NCBI RefSeq assembly: GCF_002897295.1
Contig: NZ_BEXF01000004.1
Coordinates: 1 to 64,000, forward strand
Direction: 5' to 3'
Length of the DNA: 64,000 bases
From: Brevibacillus reuszeri
GTDB taxonomy: Bacteria; Bacillota; Bacilli; Brevibacillales; Brevibacillaceae
Part shown: piece by piece, positions 44,388 through 53,830 of the stretch
How positions within the stretch are numbered: position 1 is the stretch's first letter
How the letters are laid out: each line of letters starts with the position of its first letter
Notes under the pieces: generated by a model
Databases searched by the model: none
The model's input: the letters and a program-made list of their open reading frames with translations, nothing else
What the model was told of the DNA's origin: nothing
Made by a program: the position numbers and the translations under genes

Positions 44388-45381
44388 GTTTTTGCTGGAA
44401 ACACGTGATCTCAAGATGCATTTTCCTGTGTCGAAAGGGATCTTGCAGCGGAGGGTCGGGTACGTGAAAGCTGTAGATGGAGTGAATCTGCAGGTGCGCA
44501 GAGGAGAGACGCTCGGGATCGTCGGCGAATCGGGCTGTGGGAAAAGTACGTTAGCCAGACTGATGCTGCGCTTGCTGGAGCCTACTTCAGGTGAAGTTTT
44601 GTTTGAGGGAGAAAATATTTTGAACTACAACCAAAAGCAGATGCTTCGGTTGCGCAAAGACATGCAGATCGTTTTTCAGGACCCTTTTGCCAGTCTGAAT
44701 CCGCGAATGACAGTAGGCAATATCATCGCACAACCGCTGAAGGCACAACGAGCAAAGACAAACTTGAAGCGTCAGGTGCAGGACCTCTTGGAGATTGTGG
44801 GACTGAATCCGGAGCACTACAATCGCTATCCTCACGAGTTTTCCGGAGGACAGCGCCAACGGATAGGAATTGCCAGGGCAATTGCGCTAAAACCAAAGCT
44901 GATTATATGCGATGAGCCAGTCAGTGCACTGGATGTATCCATTCAAGCCCAAGTCATTAATTTACTTGAAGATTTGCAAAAGGAATTTCAGCTTACGTAT
45001 ATTTTTATCGCCCATGATCTGTCTGTCGTGAAACACATATCGAATCGTGTGTCGGTCATGTATTTGGGACGAATTGTTGAAACAGCAGAATGTGCCAGGC
45101 TGTACGAGCATCCGCACCATCCGTATACAAATGCACTACTGTCAGCGATTCCGTTGCCAGATCCGAGACTGGAAAGGAAAAGGCAGCGCATTGTCCTGAA
45201 GGGAGATCTTCCCTCACCAAGCAATCCGCCATCGGGATGTACGTTTCATGTCAGGTGTCCACGTGCCGAGGAACATTGTCGCAATCATATACCTACTCTC
45301 GCTTATCACGATTTGCAATCCCATCAGGTATCATGCTTTTTTCCGCTGGTGGAGGAGCGAAGACTGGAAAACTCAATTTGA
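44380..45381 (+). CDS. Peptide ABC transporter ATPase (DppF/OppF-like)
   Basis: A 333-residue ATPase with Walker A GESGCGKS, signature FSGGQRQR and Walker [15 protein letters not shown]-terminal HPY domain has [14 protein letters not shown]. It pairs with the preceding ATPase to power the permease dimer. Confidence 0.94.
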   Translation: MSEFLLETRDLKMHFPVSKGILQRRVGYVKAVDGVNLQVRRGETLGIVGESGCGKSTLARLMLRLLEPTSGEVLFEGENILNYNQKQMLRLRKDMQIVFQDPFASLNPRMTVGNIIAQPLKAQRAKTNLKRQVQDLLEIVGLNPEHYNRYPHEFSGGQRQRIGIARAIALKPKLIICDEPVSALDVSIQAQVINLLEDLQKEFQLTYIFIAHDLSVVKHISNRVSVMYLGRIVETAECARLYEHPHHPYTNALLSAIPLPDPRLERKRQRIVLKGDLPSPSNPPSGCTFHVRCPRAEEHCRNHIPTLAYHDLQSHQVSCFFPLVEERRLENSI

Positions 45382-45396
45382 GGAGGATGACACCCT

Positions 45397-46239
45397 ATGA
45401 GTCAATCTGCAAACCGTCTTTCATTTTATGAGCGCGGTGCTACTACCATGTTTGCTTGCCAGTATGACAGCCGTTTTTCGTTCTGTGCCTACATCCCCCA
45501 AAGCTATAAGGATGAAGAAGAACAGGACTGGCCGCTTGCTGTCGTTGTTCATGGAACAGCACGTACTGCCCAAGCCTACCGGGATGCATTTGCGGATTTC
45601 GCAGAGGCAACAGGCACGATTATTCTTGCCCCTTTGTTCCCAGCCGGAATCGTGTCGCCGTGGGAAGTCAGTTCTTATAAGTACATAAAGTGGGATGACA
45701 TACGCTTTGATCACATTTTACTGGCGATGATTGATCAGCTTTCCGAGAAGGTGCGCATTAAAAAAGAGCGGTTCCTGCTTTTCGGCTTTTCGGGGGGCGG
45801 TCATTTTGCTCATCGCTTCTACTATTTGCACCCTGAGCGGCTTTTGGGGGTTTCGATTGGCGCGCCTGGCATCATCACTTATCTGGATTCGTCCAAACCA
45901 TTTTATGTCGGGACTAAAGACTTGGAGGAGGTATTTGGCAAAAAGCTGGACCTCGAGGAAATGCGGCGCGTTGCTGTGCAGATGGTCATTGGCAGCGAGG
46001 ACAATGAAACATGGGAGATCAACAATAAAATGTCTACTCACTGGATGGAAGGGACGGATGCATATGGTCAGACTAGGCTCGAGCGGCTCGGCGCCCTCCG
46101 GGACAATTATGAACGGAAAGGGATTAGCGTTCGCTATGATGTGGTTCCTGGTGTTGCGCACGATGGGGGCAAGGTTGTAACAGAGGTAAAAGATTTCTTT
46201 ACGTACGTTCTCGCAAAAACAAAAGTAAGTGGTCGATGA
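45397..46239 (+). CDS. Alpha/beta hydrolase in the transport operon
   Basis: A 280-residue cytoplasmic alpha/beta hydrolase. The oxyanion/lid region is VVVHGTARTAQAYRDAF, the nucleophile elbow is FGFSGGGHFAHRF, and the late His is in VPGVAHDGG. It is related to PHB-depolymerase/esterase-like enzymes. It lies 15 bp after the ATPase gene, so it probably acts on the imported compound. The bond it cleaves is not known. Confidence 0.85.
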   Translation: MSQSANRLSFYERGATTMFACQYDSRFSFCAYIPQSYKDEEEQDWPLAVVVHGTARTAQAYRDAFADFAEATGTIILAPLFPAGIVSPWEVSSYKYIKWDDIRFDHILLAMIDQLSEKVRIKKERFLLFGFSGGGHFAHRFYYLHPERLLGVSIGAPGIITYLDSSKPFYVGTKDLEEVFGKKLDLEEMRRVAVQMVIGSEDNETWEINNKMSTHWMEGTDAYGQTRLERLGALRDNYERKGISVRYDVVPGVAHDGGKVVTEVKDFFTYVLAKTKVSGR

Positions 46240-46262
46240 AAGTCCAAGGGAGGAGCACGAAC

Positions 46263-47330
46263 ATGAATCAAAAAACCTTTCCATTTTACCGGTTTGAAGG
46301 CAGCCATCGTGAAATCGGCAGACAATACGGCGAAGCTTGCGCGGACTTGATCCGAAAGCATCGTGATTACGCACTGGCGCGATTGGAATCAAAGGTGAGG
46401 GTCCCATCGATGCAAGCGCTTGAAGAGGCTGCATTAACATACCGAGAATACGTACTGAAATATGCTCCCTTCTTTGATGAAGAAATTCAAGGGATCTCGG
46501 AGAGCACTGGCCTCACGTTAGGAGAGGCATACCTACTTCAACTTCGGGCAGAAATTTACAACGAATTTGATTCCAATGACGAATGCACCACTTTCGCTAT
46601 ACAGACGGAGGCGACAGCAGATGGTACACCGTTGGTTGGACAAAATGCCGATCTCCCGAATTTTTACTCTGAAATCGGGATTGTCGCTGAATTTGTACCG
46701 GACGATGGTCATACATGCCTGATGCTCACTCCGGCAGGCCAGATTTCGTACATCGGGATTAACAAGCATGGACTCGGGGTATTTGCTAATTTCCTCACAT
46801 GCGACGGGTGGCGAGTCGGGTTTCCACGCTATCTTCTCTCGAGACTGGCATTGACAAAAGAGACCGTCCCAGAAGCAATTACTCTGGTGCGCAGTGTTCA
46901 CCGAGCATCTTCTCGTAATTTGATTATGCTGGATAAAAAAGGGAACGCTGCTGATTTGGAAACAACACCGACGACTGATATGCTCATCGAGCCGGTTAAT
47001 GGGTTATTGGCGCACTCCAACCACTACATCGGGCAGGAGTTGCTCGCGGAGGAGAGATTGACCGGAATGCATCTGGAAAATTCGAAGACACGCTATGCTC
47101 GTATGCGCAGCTTGCTGGAAAGACATCATGGCCAGTTGGATGCTCAGATGATGCAGAACATTTTGCGCGATCGTGGAAGTGAGCCGTATCCACTGTGCAG
47201 AATGCCTGGTGACGATGGGACGGATTCCATTACATTTGCATCGGTTATTGCCGAACCGTCCAAAGGACAGCTATGGATCGCGATTGGTCCTCCTAATCAA
47301 TACGAGTACAAGTGCTACTCCTTTTCCTAA
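46263..47330 (+). CDS. C45-family acyltransferase/amidohydrolase (Ntn hydrolase)
   Basis: About 355 residues from ATG 46263 (GGGAGGAGC upstream). It resembles acyl-CoA:6-aminopenicillanate acyltransferases: PFYRFEGSHREIGRQYGEAC at the start, SNDECTTFAI with Cys108 as likely self-cleaved N-terminal nucleophile, GQNADLPNF, and GINKHGLGVFANFL. Known members cut or form amide bonds of penicillins and N-acyl amino acids. It ends the operon of transporter, hydrolase and this enzyme, so it could deacylate an imported amide. A real penicillin role is not implied. Confidence 0.86.
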   Translation: MNQKTFPFYRFEGSHREIGRQYGEACADLIRKHRDYALARLESKVRVPSMQALEEAALTYREYVLKYAPFFDEEIQGISESTGLTLGEAYLLQLRAEIYNEFDSNDECTTFAIQTEATADGTPLVGQNADLPNFYSEIGIVAEFVPDDGHTCLMLTPAGQISYIGINKHGLGVFANFLTCDGWRVGFPRYLLSRLALTKETVPEAITLVRSVHRASSRNLIMLDKKGNAADLETTPTTDMLIEPVNGLLAHSNHYIGQELLAEERLTGMHLENSKTRYARMRSLLERHHGQLDAQMMQNILRDRGSEPYPLCRMPGDDGTDSITFASVIAEPSKGQLWIAIGPPNQYEYKCYSFS

Positions 47331-47414
47331 TAAAGGGAAGAGTTTCGTGTTACAATGAGCGGAGAAGAGATTGCGATGCTAGGGCATCATCAATCACAAA
47401 AGAGGGAGGACACC

Positions 47415-47987
47415 ATGAAGGAAATCACAGCATCCGTTGCCGCTATACTCATAGCGGATACCCCAGATACATTTGTAACCCGCCGTTTGCCAGAGACAAA
47501 GCTCGAATTCGGGGGGATACCAGGTGATCGCCATTTTGGTGTCACGTTCGGAGCAGACTCACGTCAAAAGATGTACCCACGCGGAACCGAGATTTTGAAT
47601 CGGCGTCAAATTACTGTTGTCTCCGAAGAGGATTGTGCGAGAATCGCCGAGAACCTGGGCATTCCTACGGTTTTGCCTGAATGGCTGGGAGCGAATCTCT
47701 TGATCAGTGGATTTCCTGATTTGACGAGTCTGACACTGGGCTCTCGAATCTTGCTGCCTAGCGGAGCAGGCCTCATTTGTATGGGAGAAAACTTGCCTTG
47801 TCTCCATCCTGGAGAAGAAATCCAAAAAAATTACGATGAACAAGAGCATCCGAAGCTGGCGGCTCGATTTGTCAAAGCAGCGTATAAGCGCAGAGGCATC
47901 GTGTGTGCCGTCGAATGTCCGGGAGCAATCAAGGTGGGAGATGCAGCACAAGTACTCATCAATAACTATGCGAATCCGATGCAGTAG
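47415..47987 (+). CDS. MOSC-domain protein
   Basis: About 190 residues from ATG 47415 (GGGAGG upstream; the ATG at 47355 lacks a site). It is a stand-alone MOSC beta-barrel with GGIPGDRHFGV, PRGTEILNRRQITVVS and the conserved cysteine in GENLPCLHPG. Family members bind molybdopterin or pass sulfur, and detoxify hydroxylated N compounds. It lies 84 bp past the operon and may belong to it or have its own promoter. Confidence 0.87.
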   Translation: MKEITASVAAILIADTPDTFVTRRLPETKLEFGGIPGDRHFGVTFGADSRQKMYPRGTEILNRRQITVVSEEDCARIAENLGIPTVLPEWLGANLLISGFPDLTSLTLGSRILLPSGAGLICMGENLPCLHPGEEIQKNYDEQEHPKLAARFVKAAYKRRGIVCAVECPGAIKVGDAAQVLINNYANPMQ

Positions 47988-48114
47988 ACGGATGTGAAAA
48001 ATAGGGCTGGCGCCATGCGTAGGAGTTCTACGTGCGGACTAGCTCTTTTTTTGCGTGATATTCCCTCGGCACGCTTTTTTCGATGTAATATATTGGTAAA
48101 GGGGGCTGGTTTAA

Positions 48115-48459
48115 ATGAATACACGCATCACAATCAAATCCATCAAAATTTCTTCTTACATAAGGCTGTGTGTATGGGCTGCGCTGTCGGTCGGGATCCT
48201 GTATGGCTTGATCAGCTTTCTGTTCAGTTTGATCTCGGGAAGCACCGGGGGTGCTGAAGTACAAATCGTAAGTATGACCATTACAGGTGTACCGGCTAAG
48301 CTTCTTCTGCTTTTGGCTGTGCCGCTGACTCATGCATTTTGGGGGCTGATATTCAGTTTGATTTCTTATTATCCCTTCATGATTATCCTCAAAAGGTGGA
48401 AACAGCTTACCATCGAGGGTGAGTTTGAGATTAAGGTACAGAATCGTTGGCATGAATGA
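48115..48459 (+). CDS. Small membrane protein of unknown function
   Basis: A 114-residue protein with two membrane helices (about 18-40 and 58-85), start ATG behind AAGGGGG. It recalls YckD/DUF-type hypothetical proteins, but no family was recognised. A strong terminator follows. Confidence 0.65.
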   Translation: MNTRITIKSIKISSYIRLCVWAALSVGILYGLISFLFSLISGSTGGAEVQIVSMTITGVPAKLLLLLAVPLTHAFWGLIFSLISYYPFMIILKRWKQLTIEGEFEIKVQNRWHE

Positions 48460-48513
48460 TGGCGGACCGTCTGTGGCACAAGCTCCGTTTGGTGGTCTGA
48501 GTATATTTTTTAG

Positions 48514-48553
48514 GAAGCACAGCTCTTCGTGAAAAGGGCTGTGCTTCTTTTTT
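48514..48553 (+). terminator. Terminator of the small membrane-protein gene
   Basis: GAAGCACAGC with GCTGTGCTTC, then T6. Confidence 0.85.
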
Positions 48554-48575
48554 GTTTGATAAATGAAAATGATTA

Positions 48576-48617
48576 TTGACAAAAAGATGGGAATCCGTTA
48601 ATTTTGCATTAAGGCAA
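48576..48617 (+). promoter_or_regulatory. Promoter with MntR-like operator of the metal ABC operon
   Basis: TTGACA (48576-48581), 17 nt, TAATTT (48599-48604). Overlapping its end lies TTGCATTAAGGCAA (48604-48617), which resembles MntR boxes (TTTGCCTTAAGGAAA type) and has symmetric TTGC/GCAA ends. Manganese-MntR should repress here. Confidence 0.6.
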
Positions 48618-48769
48618 CTTTTTTATACGCAGGCATATTATTTTACTAGAGTGAATATTATTGGAACAAACTCACATTGTTGTGTTTGAGCATATATGTA
48701 ATGAGATTGCAAAATGGATGAAGGTCATCTCGAGAAAAATCACAATCGGGTTACTTTGGAGGGAAACTT

Positions 48770-49513
48770 ATGGTTCAAGCAGTCAGAGTAAGTAGGCTTC
48801 ACGTCTCCTATTTTGGGAATGAAGTTGTGCGAGATGTCTCGTTTTCCGTCGAGCAGGGAAGTATGGTAGGCATCATTGGCCCGAATGGAGCAGGAAAATC
48901 GACCTTGATCAAGGCGATGCTCGGGTTAATCCCAAAGGATAAGGGTGACATTCGCTTTTATGGGAAAGAGACAAATGAAGTCAGAAAACAAATCGCATAT
49001 GTACCTCAGCGAAGTCAAATTGATTGGACATTTCCAATTACTGTGATGGATACAGTTTTAATCGGGACGTATCCAAGTGTCGGATTATTCAAATTTCCAA
49101 AGAAAAAGGAGAAGGCTTGGGCGCTTGAGTGCTTGAAAAAAGTTGGCTTGGAGGAATATCGGGACAGGCAAATCGGGGAGCTGTCAGGTGGTCAGCAGCA
49201 GCGCGTATTTTTGGCACGAGCCTTGGCCCAAAAACCGGAACTACTGCTTTTGGACGAGCCGTTTGTAGGCATCGACGTCTCCAGTGAGGAAACTATTATT
49301 CGCATCTTGAAGGAGCTTCAGCTGGAGCACAAAACAATCGTGGTTGTTCACCATGATTTGAGCAAAGCGAATACGTATTTTGATCAGCTGCTTTTGCTGA
49401 ACAAGGAATTAATCAAGTTTGGTGCTGTCGATGAGGTTCTGAATCGCGAGGTCATGTCCAAAGCTTACGCCCGCGAGCTCCAATTTCTCGAGAAGGCGGA
49501 GGTAACTGCGTGA
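48770..49513 (+). CDS. Manganese/zinc ABC transporter ATPase (MntB-like)
   Basis: A 247-residue ATPase with Walker A GPNGAGKST, signature LSGGQQQR and Walker B LLLLDEPF. It is of the metal-importer (ABC-type Mn/Zn/Fe) group. The leader of about 150 bp after the promoter shows no other gene. It overlaps the permease start. Confidence 0.93.
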   Translation: MVQAVRVSRLHVSYFGNEVVRDVSFSVEQGSMVGIIGPNGAGKSTLIKAMLGLIPKDKGDIRFYGKETNEVRKQIAYVPQRSQIDWTFPITVMDTVLIGTYPSVGLFKFPKKKEKAWALECLKKVGLEEYRDRQIGELSGGQQQRVFLARALAQKPELLLLDEPFVGIDVSSEETIIRILKELQLEHKTIVVVHHDLSKANTYFDQLLLLNKELIKFGAVDEVLNREVMSKAYARELQFLEKAEVTA

Positions 49514-50373
49514 TGGAATTTATTCAAGCGATTGGGCAATACGAGTTTTTGCAAAAAGCGCTGTTTACGTCAGTGGTGGTCGGTATTATATGCGGGATCA
49601 TCGGCAGCTTTATCATTTTGCGGGGAATGTCTCTGATGGGGGATGCCATTTCTCACGCTGTATTACCTGGTGTTGCGCTCTCTTATGCATTTGGAGTGAA
49701 TTTCTTCATAGGAGCAGTAGCGACTGGCGTACTAACAGCAATTGGAATTGGCTATGTCAGTCAAAATAGCCGTATCAAGAACGACACGGCGATCGGGATT
49801 TTGTTTACCTCCGCTTTTGCTCTGGGGATCATCCTGATCACAATGCTGAAAAGCAGTACCGATCTGTATCACATCTTGTTCGGGAATGTCCTGGCAGTGC
49901 GTCCTTCTGACATGTGGGTAACGGTAGGGATCGGTATTGTCGTGATCGTAACGGTCTACGCGTTTTTCAAGGAGCTCCTGCTAACTTCATTTGACCCGAC
50001 GATTGCCGCGGCATATGGTCTGCGCAACAATCTCATCCATTACTTGCTGATGACGCTTTTGACCATGGTAACGGTCGCATCTCTGCAGACGGTCGGGATC
50101 GTTCTGGTAGTTGCCATGCTGATTACCCCGGCAGCGACAGCGTATCTGCTAACAGACCGCTTATGGGTCATGATTTATTTGGCTGCTGGCTTCGGGGTGA
50201 TTTCAGCGATTATCGGACTGTACTTTAGCTTTACCTACAATCTGGCGTCTGGTGCAACGATTGTCATGGTTGCGACTGCGCTTTTCCTGCTCGCATTTCT
50301 GTTCTCCCGCAAACACGGGGTTGTATGGAAATCAATTCGAGCTCGGCAAAAACGAGTCGAGCTTTCAAAGTAA
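49510..50373 (+). CDS. Manganese/zinc ABC transporter permease (MntC-like)
   Basis: A 287-residue permease (GTG or ATG at 49510/49513 behind GGAGG) with eight to nine helices. It has the ABC-3 family features GDAISHAVLPGVALSYAFG and VGIVLVVAMLITPAATAYLLT. It overlaps the ATPase gene by 4 bp. Confidence 0.93.
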   Translation: MMEFIQAIGQYEFLQKALFTSVVVGIICGIIGSFIILRGMSLMGDAISHAVLPGVALSYAFGVNFFIGAVATGVLTAIGIGYVSQNSRIKNDTAIGILFTSAFALGIILITMLKSSTDLYHILFGNVLAVRPSDMWVTVGIGIVVIVTVYAFFKELLLTSFDPTIAAAYGLRNNLIHYLLMTLLTMVTVASLQTVGIVLVVAMLITPAATAYLLTDRLWVMIYLAAGFGVISAIIGLYFSFTYNLASGATIVMVATALFLLAFLFSRKHGVVWKSIRARQKRVELSK

Positions 50374-50385
50374 AGGAGAACGACG

Positions 50386-51330
50386 ATGAAAAAGTGGAAT
50401 TTGTTTCTTGTGTTTCTCGTATCAACTGTATTGATGGCCGCTTGCGGCACACCCCAAAATGGCGCTGAGCCCGGAAAGTCGGATAATGACAAGCTGCAGG
50501 TCGTGACCACCTATTCGATTTTGTACGACATCGTCAAAAACGTAGGGGGAGACCGTGTAGAGATTCACAGCTTGGCTCCAGTAGGCTCCAATCCGCATGA
50601 ATACGATCCACTGCCTGCTGATGTGCAAAAAACGACAGATGCAGACGCTGTCTTCTATAACGGCTTGAACCTGGAGGCAGGTAACTCGTGGTTTGAGAAG
50701 CTGCTGCATACGGCAGGAAAATCCGGTCAGGATGCCCCGGTGTTTCGGATGAGTGAAGGCGTAGCCGCAAAGCATTTGACCACTAAAGGTAAGGAAAGTG
50801 AAGAAGACCCGCATGCTTGGCTGGATATTCGCAATGGAATCAAATACGCAGAAAATGCCCGAGATGGCCTCATCAAGATCGACCCTGCCCATAAGGAAAC
50901 GTATGAGCAAAATGCCAAGAAATATATCGAACAGCTCGATGCTCTGCACCAAGAGGCAGTCAAGCAATACAACCTGATCCCGAAAGAACAGCGAGTTTTG
51001 GTGACGAGCGAGGGTGCGTTTAAATATTTCAGTGAAGCCTACAATTTTGACGCGGCTTATATCTGGGAAATCAACGCCGAAAACCAAGGCACGCCGGAGC
51101 AGGTCCGGCAGGTTGTGGATGTGATTCGTGAGAAAAAGATTCCGGCATTGTTTGTAGAAACGAGTATCGACCCACGCAGCATGGAAATGGTTTCAAGAGA
51201 AACAAACGTACCAATCGTCGGAACCGTATTTACGGATTCTCTCGGAAAACCGGGCGAGGATGGCGATACTTACATCAAAATGATGGAGTGGAACATCAAG
51301 ACGATTTACGACGGTTTGACTAAAAAGTAA
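50386..51330 (+). CDS. mntA: Manganese-binding lipoprotein of the ABC importer (MntA-like)
   Basis: A 314-residue lipoprotein with lipobox LMAAC (Cys20). Cluster A-I features are the ligand His in PVGSNPHEYDPLP, EDPHAWLD, the Glu of SEGAFKYF, and VETSIDPRSM with Asp. It lacks the His-rich loop of zinc-type ZnuA proteins, and its wording is very close to Bacillus MntA. With the MntR-like operator upstream, manganese is the likeliest cargo. Confidence 0.88.
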   Translation: MKKWNLFLVFLVSTVLMAACGTPQNGAEPGKSDNDKLQVVTTYSILYDIVKNVGGDRVEIHSLAPVGSNPHEYDPLPADVQKTTDADAVFYNGLNLEAGNSWFEKLLHTAGKSGQDAPVFRMSEGVAAKHLTTKGKESEEDPHAWLDIRNGIKYAENARDGLIKIDPAHKETYEQNAKKYIEQLDALHQEAVKQYNLIPKEQRVLVTSEGAFKYFSEAYNFDAAYIWEINAENQGTPEQVRQVVDVIREKKIPALFVETSIDPRSMEMVSRETNVPIVGTVFTDSLGKPGEDGDTYIKMMEWNIKTIYDGLTKK

Positions 51331-51347
51331 AAAATCAACAAAGGATA

Positions 51348-51384
51348 AAGTACAGTTCTCATATGGGAGGACTGTACTTTTTTG
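51348..51384 (+). terminator. Terminator of the metal ABC operon
   Basis: AAGTACAGT with ACTGTACTT, then T6. Confidence 0.85.
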
Positions 51385-51401
51385 CCGTGGTAATAGCGGA
51401 G

Positions 51402-51434
51402 GGAAAAATAAAACCGCCTCCTAAAAGGAGACGG
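51402..51434 (-). terminator. Minus-strand terminator after a tiny reading frame
   Basis: CCGTCTCC with GGAGGCGG on the minus strand, then a T-rich run. It follows no annotated long gene, which points to a short transcript from about 51590. Confidence 0.7.
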
Positions 51435-51569
51435 CATACATCGAGCTCGTTAGTTTTGGGGTGTTACCGATCATCACGTGCGACGCATCTACCTCCTGCT
51501 GAGTTAGAAGCTTTCTTACGTGTTGCTGCGGTTTCCCTTATTCACTAGGTGATCGTGTAAATCATCCAT
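51421..51569 (-). pseudogene. Possible short gene (about 50 codons) with one frameshift
   Basis: An ATG at 51569 behind a perfect AGGAGG (9-nt spacing) starts MDDLHDHLVNKGNRSNT and stops at 51516. If one base is added near 51537, the frame runs on as GKPQQHVRKLLTQQEVDAS through HVMIGNTPKLTSSMYAVSF, to a stop inside the terminator at 51421. Without the shift two 17-residue frames remain. The strong ribosome site and the terminator argue for a real small transcript. No family was recognised; the reading is tentative. Confidence 0.4.
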
Positions 51570-51675
51570 GGCACATCGCCTCCTAGAAGACTAAAGCCTG
51601 ATTGAAAACACACCACCGAGCTCGATGAAGTTAGTATGATCTAGATTCCTTTTTTCATGCATCCCACGGGCGAAA

Positions 51676-52629
51676 TTATTTCAGAATGTGCTTTTGGAGC
51701 GCGATCAAAAACTGCTGGTTGCTGTAAACAGTGCCGCCAGCCAAGACAGGATCGACTGCATTGAGGAAGGCTTGGTTTGCTTTTACTGCCCTCAAGCCTG
51801 TCCATGGGGAGCCTTGCTGTACCTGTTCGAATGCAGCTGCGTCGGCAGGTGCACCGCTTTTGTCCACCATGACGAAAAGGAAATCAGGATCTGCTTGTGC
51901 CAGTGCTTCCATCGTGAGTGGTGTGCGCTCGGCTGCTTTTGCGACTATGTCTGGTGCCTGTAAGCCTAATTCGGTATAGAGCAGATGGTTGTACCTCTCG
52001 TTTTGTGGGTAAACGAAAAAGGAGCCTTCTTGAAACCAGACGGTCAGGAATTGCTTGTCCTGAAAGGAAGCGAGCTTGTCACGCGTATTTTGTATGTTTT
52101 GCGTCAGCTTTTGAATGAGTGTATCCACACTTTCTTCTCTGCCCCGAACATCTGCCAGCAGACGCAAATTTTCTGCCCAATAGGCGCCGTTTGTCGAAAC
52201 CGGGATAACCGTTGCTGCACTTTGCAGCTTTTGGACGTCCTCCGCTGTAGTCTTATCCGTTGTCAGGATGACGTCAGGCTGCAGCGCTGACAATTCGCTG
52301 ACGTTGTCTGCTACGTTCCACGGAAGATGCTTCGCATTCTGGGTGATAGTCGCGTACTCGTGCGGGAACGTACCGTTTTTGTCCATCGTTGCCGCAAATG
52401 GTGGAATTCCGAGCAAAAGGGCATCTTCATACGAGCCGTGGGACCCGACAAAAGCAATCTGTTTGGTGCGGGCAGGAACCTTGTAGCTATTACCCAGATA
52501 CTCGACTGCTCGTGTCGGTTTGGGTTCAGCGGTATTGTCAGAGGAATTTCCCGAAGGGCCACCTGTGCTGCAAGCTGCCAGCAGGACGAGGAGGGCCGTC
52601 ATCGGAATGGTTAATAATCGTCTATACAT
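51676..52629 (-). CDS. Siderophore/haem-type ABC binding lipoprotein, orphan
   Basis: About 317 residues from ATG 52629 (GGAG 8 nt upstream). Type-II signal peptide with lipobox LLAAC (Cys about 19), then a Ser/Asn-rich linker. The FecB/FhuD-like class III binding fold contains VSELSALQPDVILTTDKTT and EALAQADPDFLFVMVD. It should deliver ferric siderophore or a similar chelate to a permease encoded elsewhere, since no permease or ATPase gene is adjacent. The neighbour LysR regulator is divergent. Confidence 0.86.
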   Translation of the reverse strand: MYRRLLTIPMTALLVLLAACSTGGPSGNSSDNTAEPKPTRAVEYLGNSYKVPARTKQIAFVGSHGSYEDALLLGIPPFAATMDKNGTFPHEYATITQNAKHLPWNVADNVSELSALQPDVILTTDKTTAEDVQKLQSAATVIPVSTNGAYWAENLRLLADVRGREESVDTLIQKLTQNIQNTRDKLASFQDKQFLTVWFQEGSFFVYPQNERYNHLLYTELGLQAPDIVAKAAERTPLTMEALAQADPDFLFVMVDKSGAPADAAAFEQVQQGSPWTGLRAVKANQAFLNAVDPVLAGGTVYSNQQFLIALQKHILK

Positions 52630-52885
52630 GCCAGTCACTCCGTTCTTACTCTCATTGGTTTTTCACTTGGATGTATCCTCAATGTAAATTATAGGCTACC
52701 CGAACGCTCAGATACCGTTGCATTCCTGAACATTTTCAAACGTTATCGCAACCTTTTTTTACCATCAGTCGAGACTATTCAGTAGTAATGAATGGAGTTT
52801 TTCTTGTCTGGAGCGAAGAGATGTTCTACGATGGACAAAACCAACTTGGGGAGAATCCGACTGAGGATTTCTGAGGTGATTGTAA

Positions 52886-53752
52886 ATGGAATTGCGTCAT
52901 TTGAAAACATTTCACGTCGTTGCAGAATGCCTCAATTTGACTAAGGCAGCGGATAGGCTTCGGTACAGTCAACCGACGATCAGCTTGCAAATACAGGCAT
53001 TGGAAAAGGACATCGGCCATTCCCTTTTAAATCGGGTAGGGAAACGAACCTTCCTCACGCCAACAGGGAAGCTGTTAAAAAGACATACAGATAAGCTATT
53101 CCGCGATTTGGAAGAGCTGGAGCAGGACCTGCGCAGGCTGGAAAAGCCTTATGGGAATTTGAACATATCCGCACCTGAGTTTTATTGCAGCTATTACCTG
53201 TCTCGGCTGTTGAGTATTTATCTGAAGCTTCATCCACAGGTTCAAATGAAAATGCTCTGTTATAACAGCAAGGAAACCATCAAGCTGGTCGATACGGGTC
53301 AGGTCGACATCGGAATCATTGCAGGGACGTGCAACCGACCGGGGATCGAGGAGATTTTGATTGATCAGGAGGATCTGGTGCTCGTCGTCAATCCCCTTAT
53401 CGTCAAAGACCACAGCGCACAAGAGCTATTTGAGCTGTACCCGTTTATTTCCTACGATTTGGAAGGCGTCATCAAAGAGTGCCTGGACGAAATCGGCTGC
53501 GTCCCTCATTCCACAATCGAATGCGGCAGTGAAGAGACCATCAAACGAGCTGTCATGTCTCAGGCAGGAATCGCCCTGATCAGCGACGTCATCATCGAAA
53601 AAGAACTCAAACAAGGCACCCTGCAAGCCCTGCATCGCTTTCCAAAACGACTGCTGACACACTTGATCTACCCAAAAGATCTGCGAGATTACAGTACAGT
53701 GAGCAGCTTTATCGATGTCCTATTGGATGTATGGCCAACCTTTCGCACTTGA
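52886..53752 (+). CDS. LysR-type transcriptional regulator
   Basis: A 288-residue LysR protein. The DNA-binding part is MELRHLKTFHVVAECLNLTKAADRL plus SQPTISLQIQALEKDIG. The effector domain contains VDTGQVDIGIIAG and SQAGIALISDVII. It is divergent from the siderophore-binding gene and upstream of the carrier gene. Which of these it controls is not clear from the sequence. Confidence 0.9.
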   Translation: MELRHLKTFHVVAECLNLTKAADRLRYSQPTISLQIQALEKDIGHSLLNRVGKRTFLTPTGKLLKRHTDKLFRDLEELEQDLRRLEKPYGNLNISAPEFYCSYYLSRLLSIYLKLHPQVQMKMLCYNSKETIKLVDTGQVDIGIIAGTCNRPGIEEILIDQEDLVLVVNPLIVKDHSAQELFELYPFISYDLEGVIKECLDEIGCVPHSTIECGSEETIKRAVMSQAGIALISDVIIEKELKQGTLQALHRFPKRLLTHLIYPKDLRDYSTVSSFIDVLLDVWPTFRT

Positions 53753-53760
53753 TAGAAAAA

Positions 53761-53803
53761 AGGCGAATTCGGTTCTCCCCGATTTCGCTTTTATTATTTT
53801 TTT
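53761..53803 (+). terminator. Terminator of the LysR gene
   Basis: AGGCGAATTCGG pairs imperfectly with CCGATTTCGCTT; a T-rich run follows at 53790-53803. Confidence 0.65.
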
Positions 53804-53830
53804 CCTGCCGAAGCAAGTGAGGGCAGGAGA

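Noticed and set aside
48560..48590. Fur/Zur box (TGAAAATGATTATTG) before the metal ABC operon
   Set aside because: Three mismatches to the Fur core, and the MntR-like box fits better with the MntA-like protein.
52640..52790. Fur box upstream of the orphan siderophore-binding gene
   Set aside because: AT-rich segments and GTTATC words occur, but no 7-1-7 match of acceptable quality was found.
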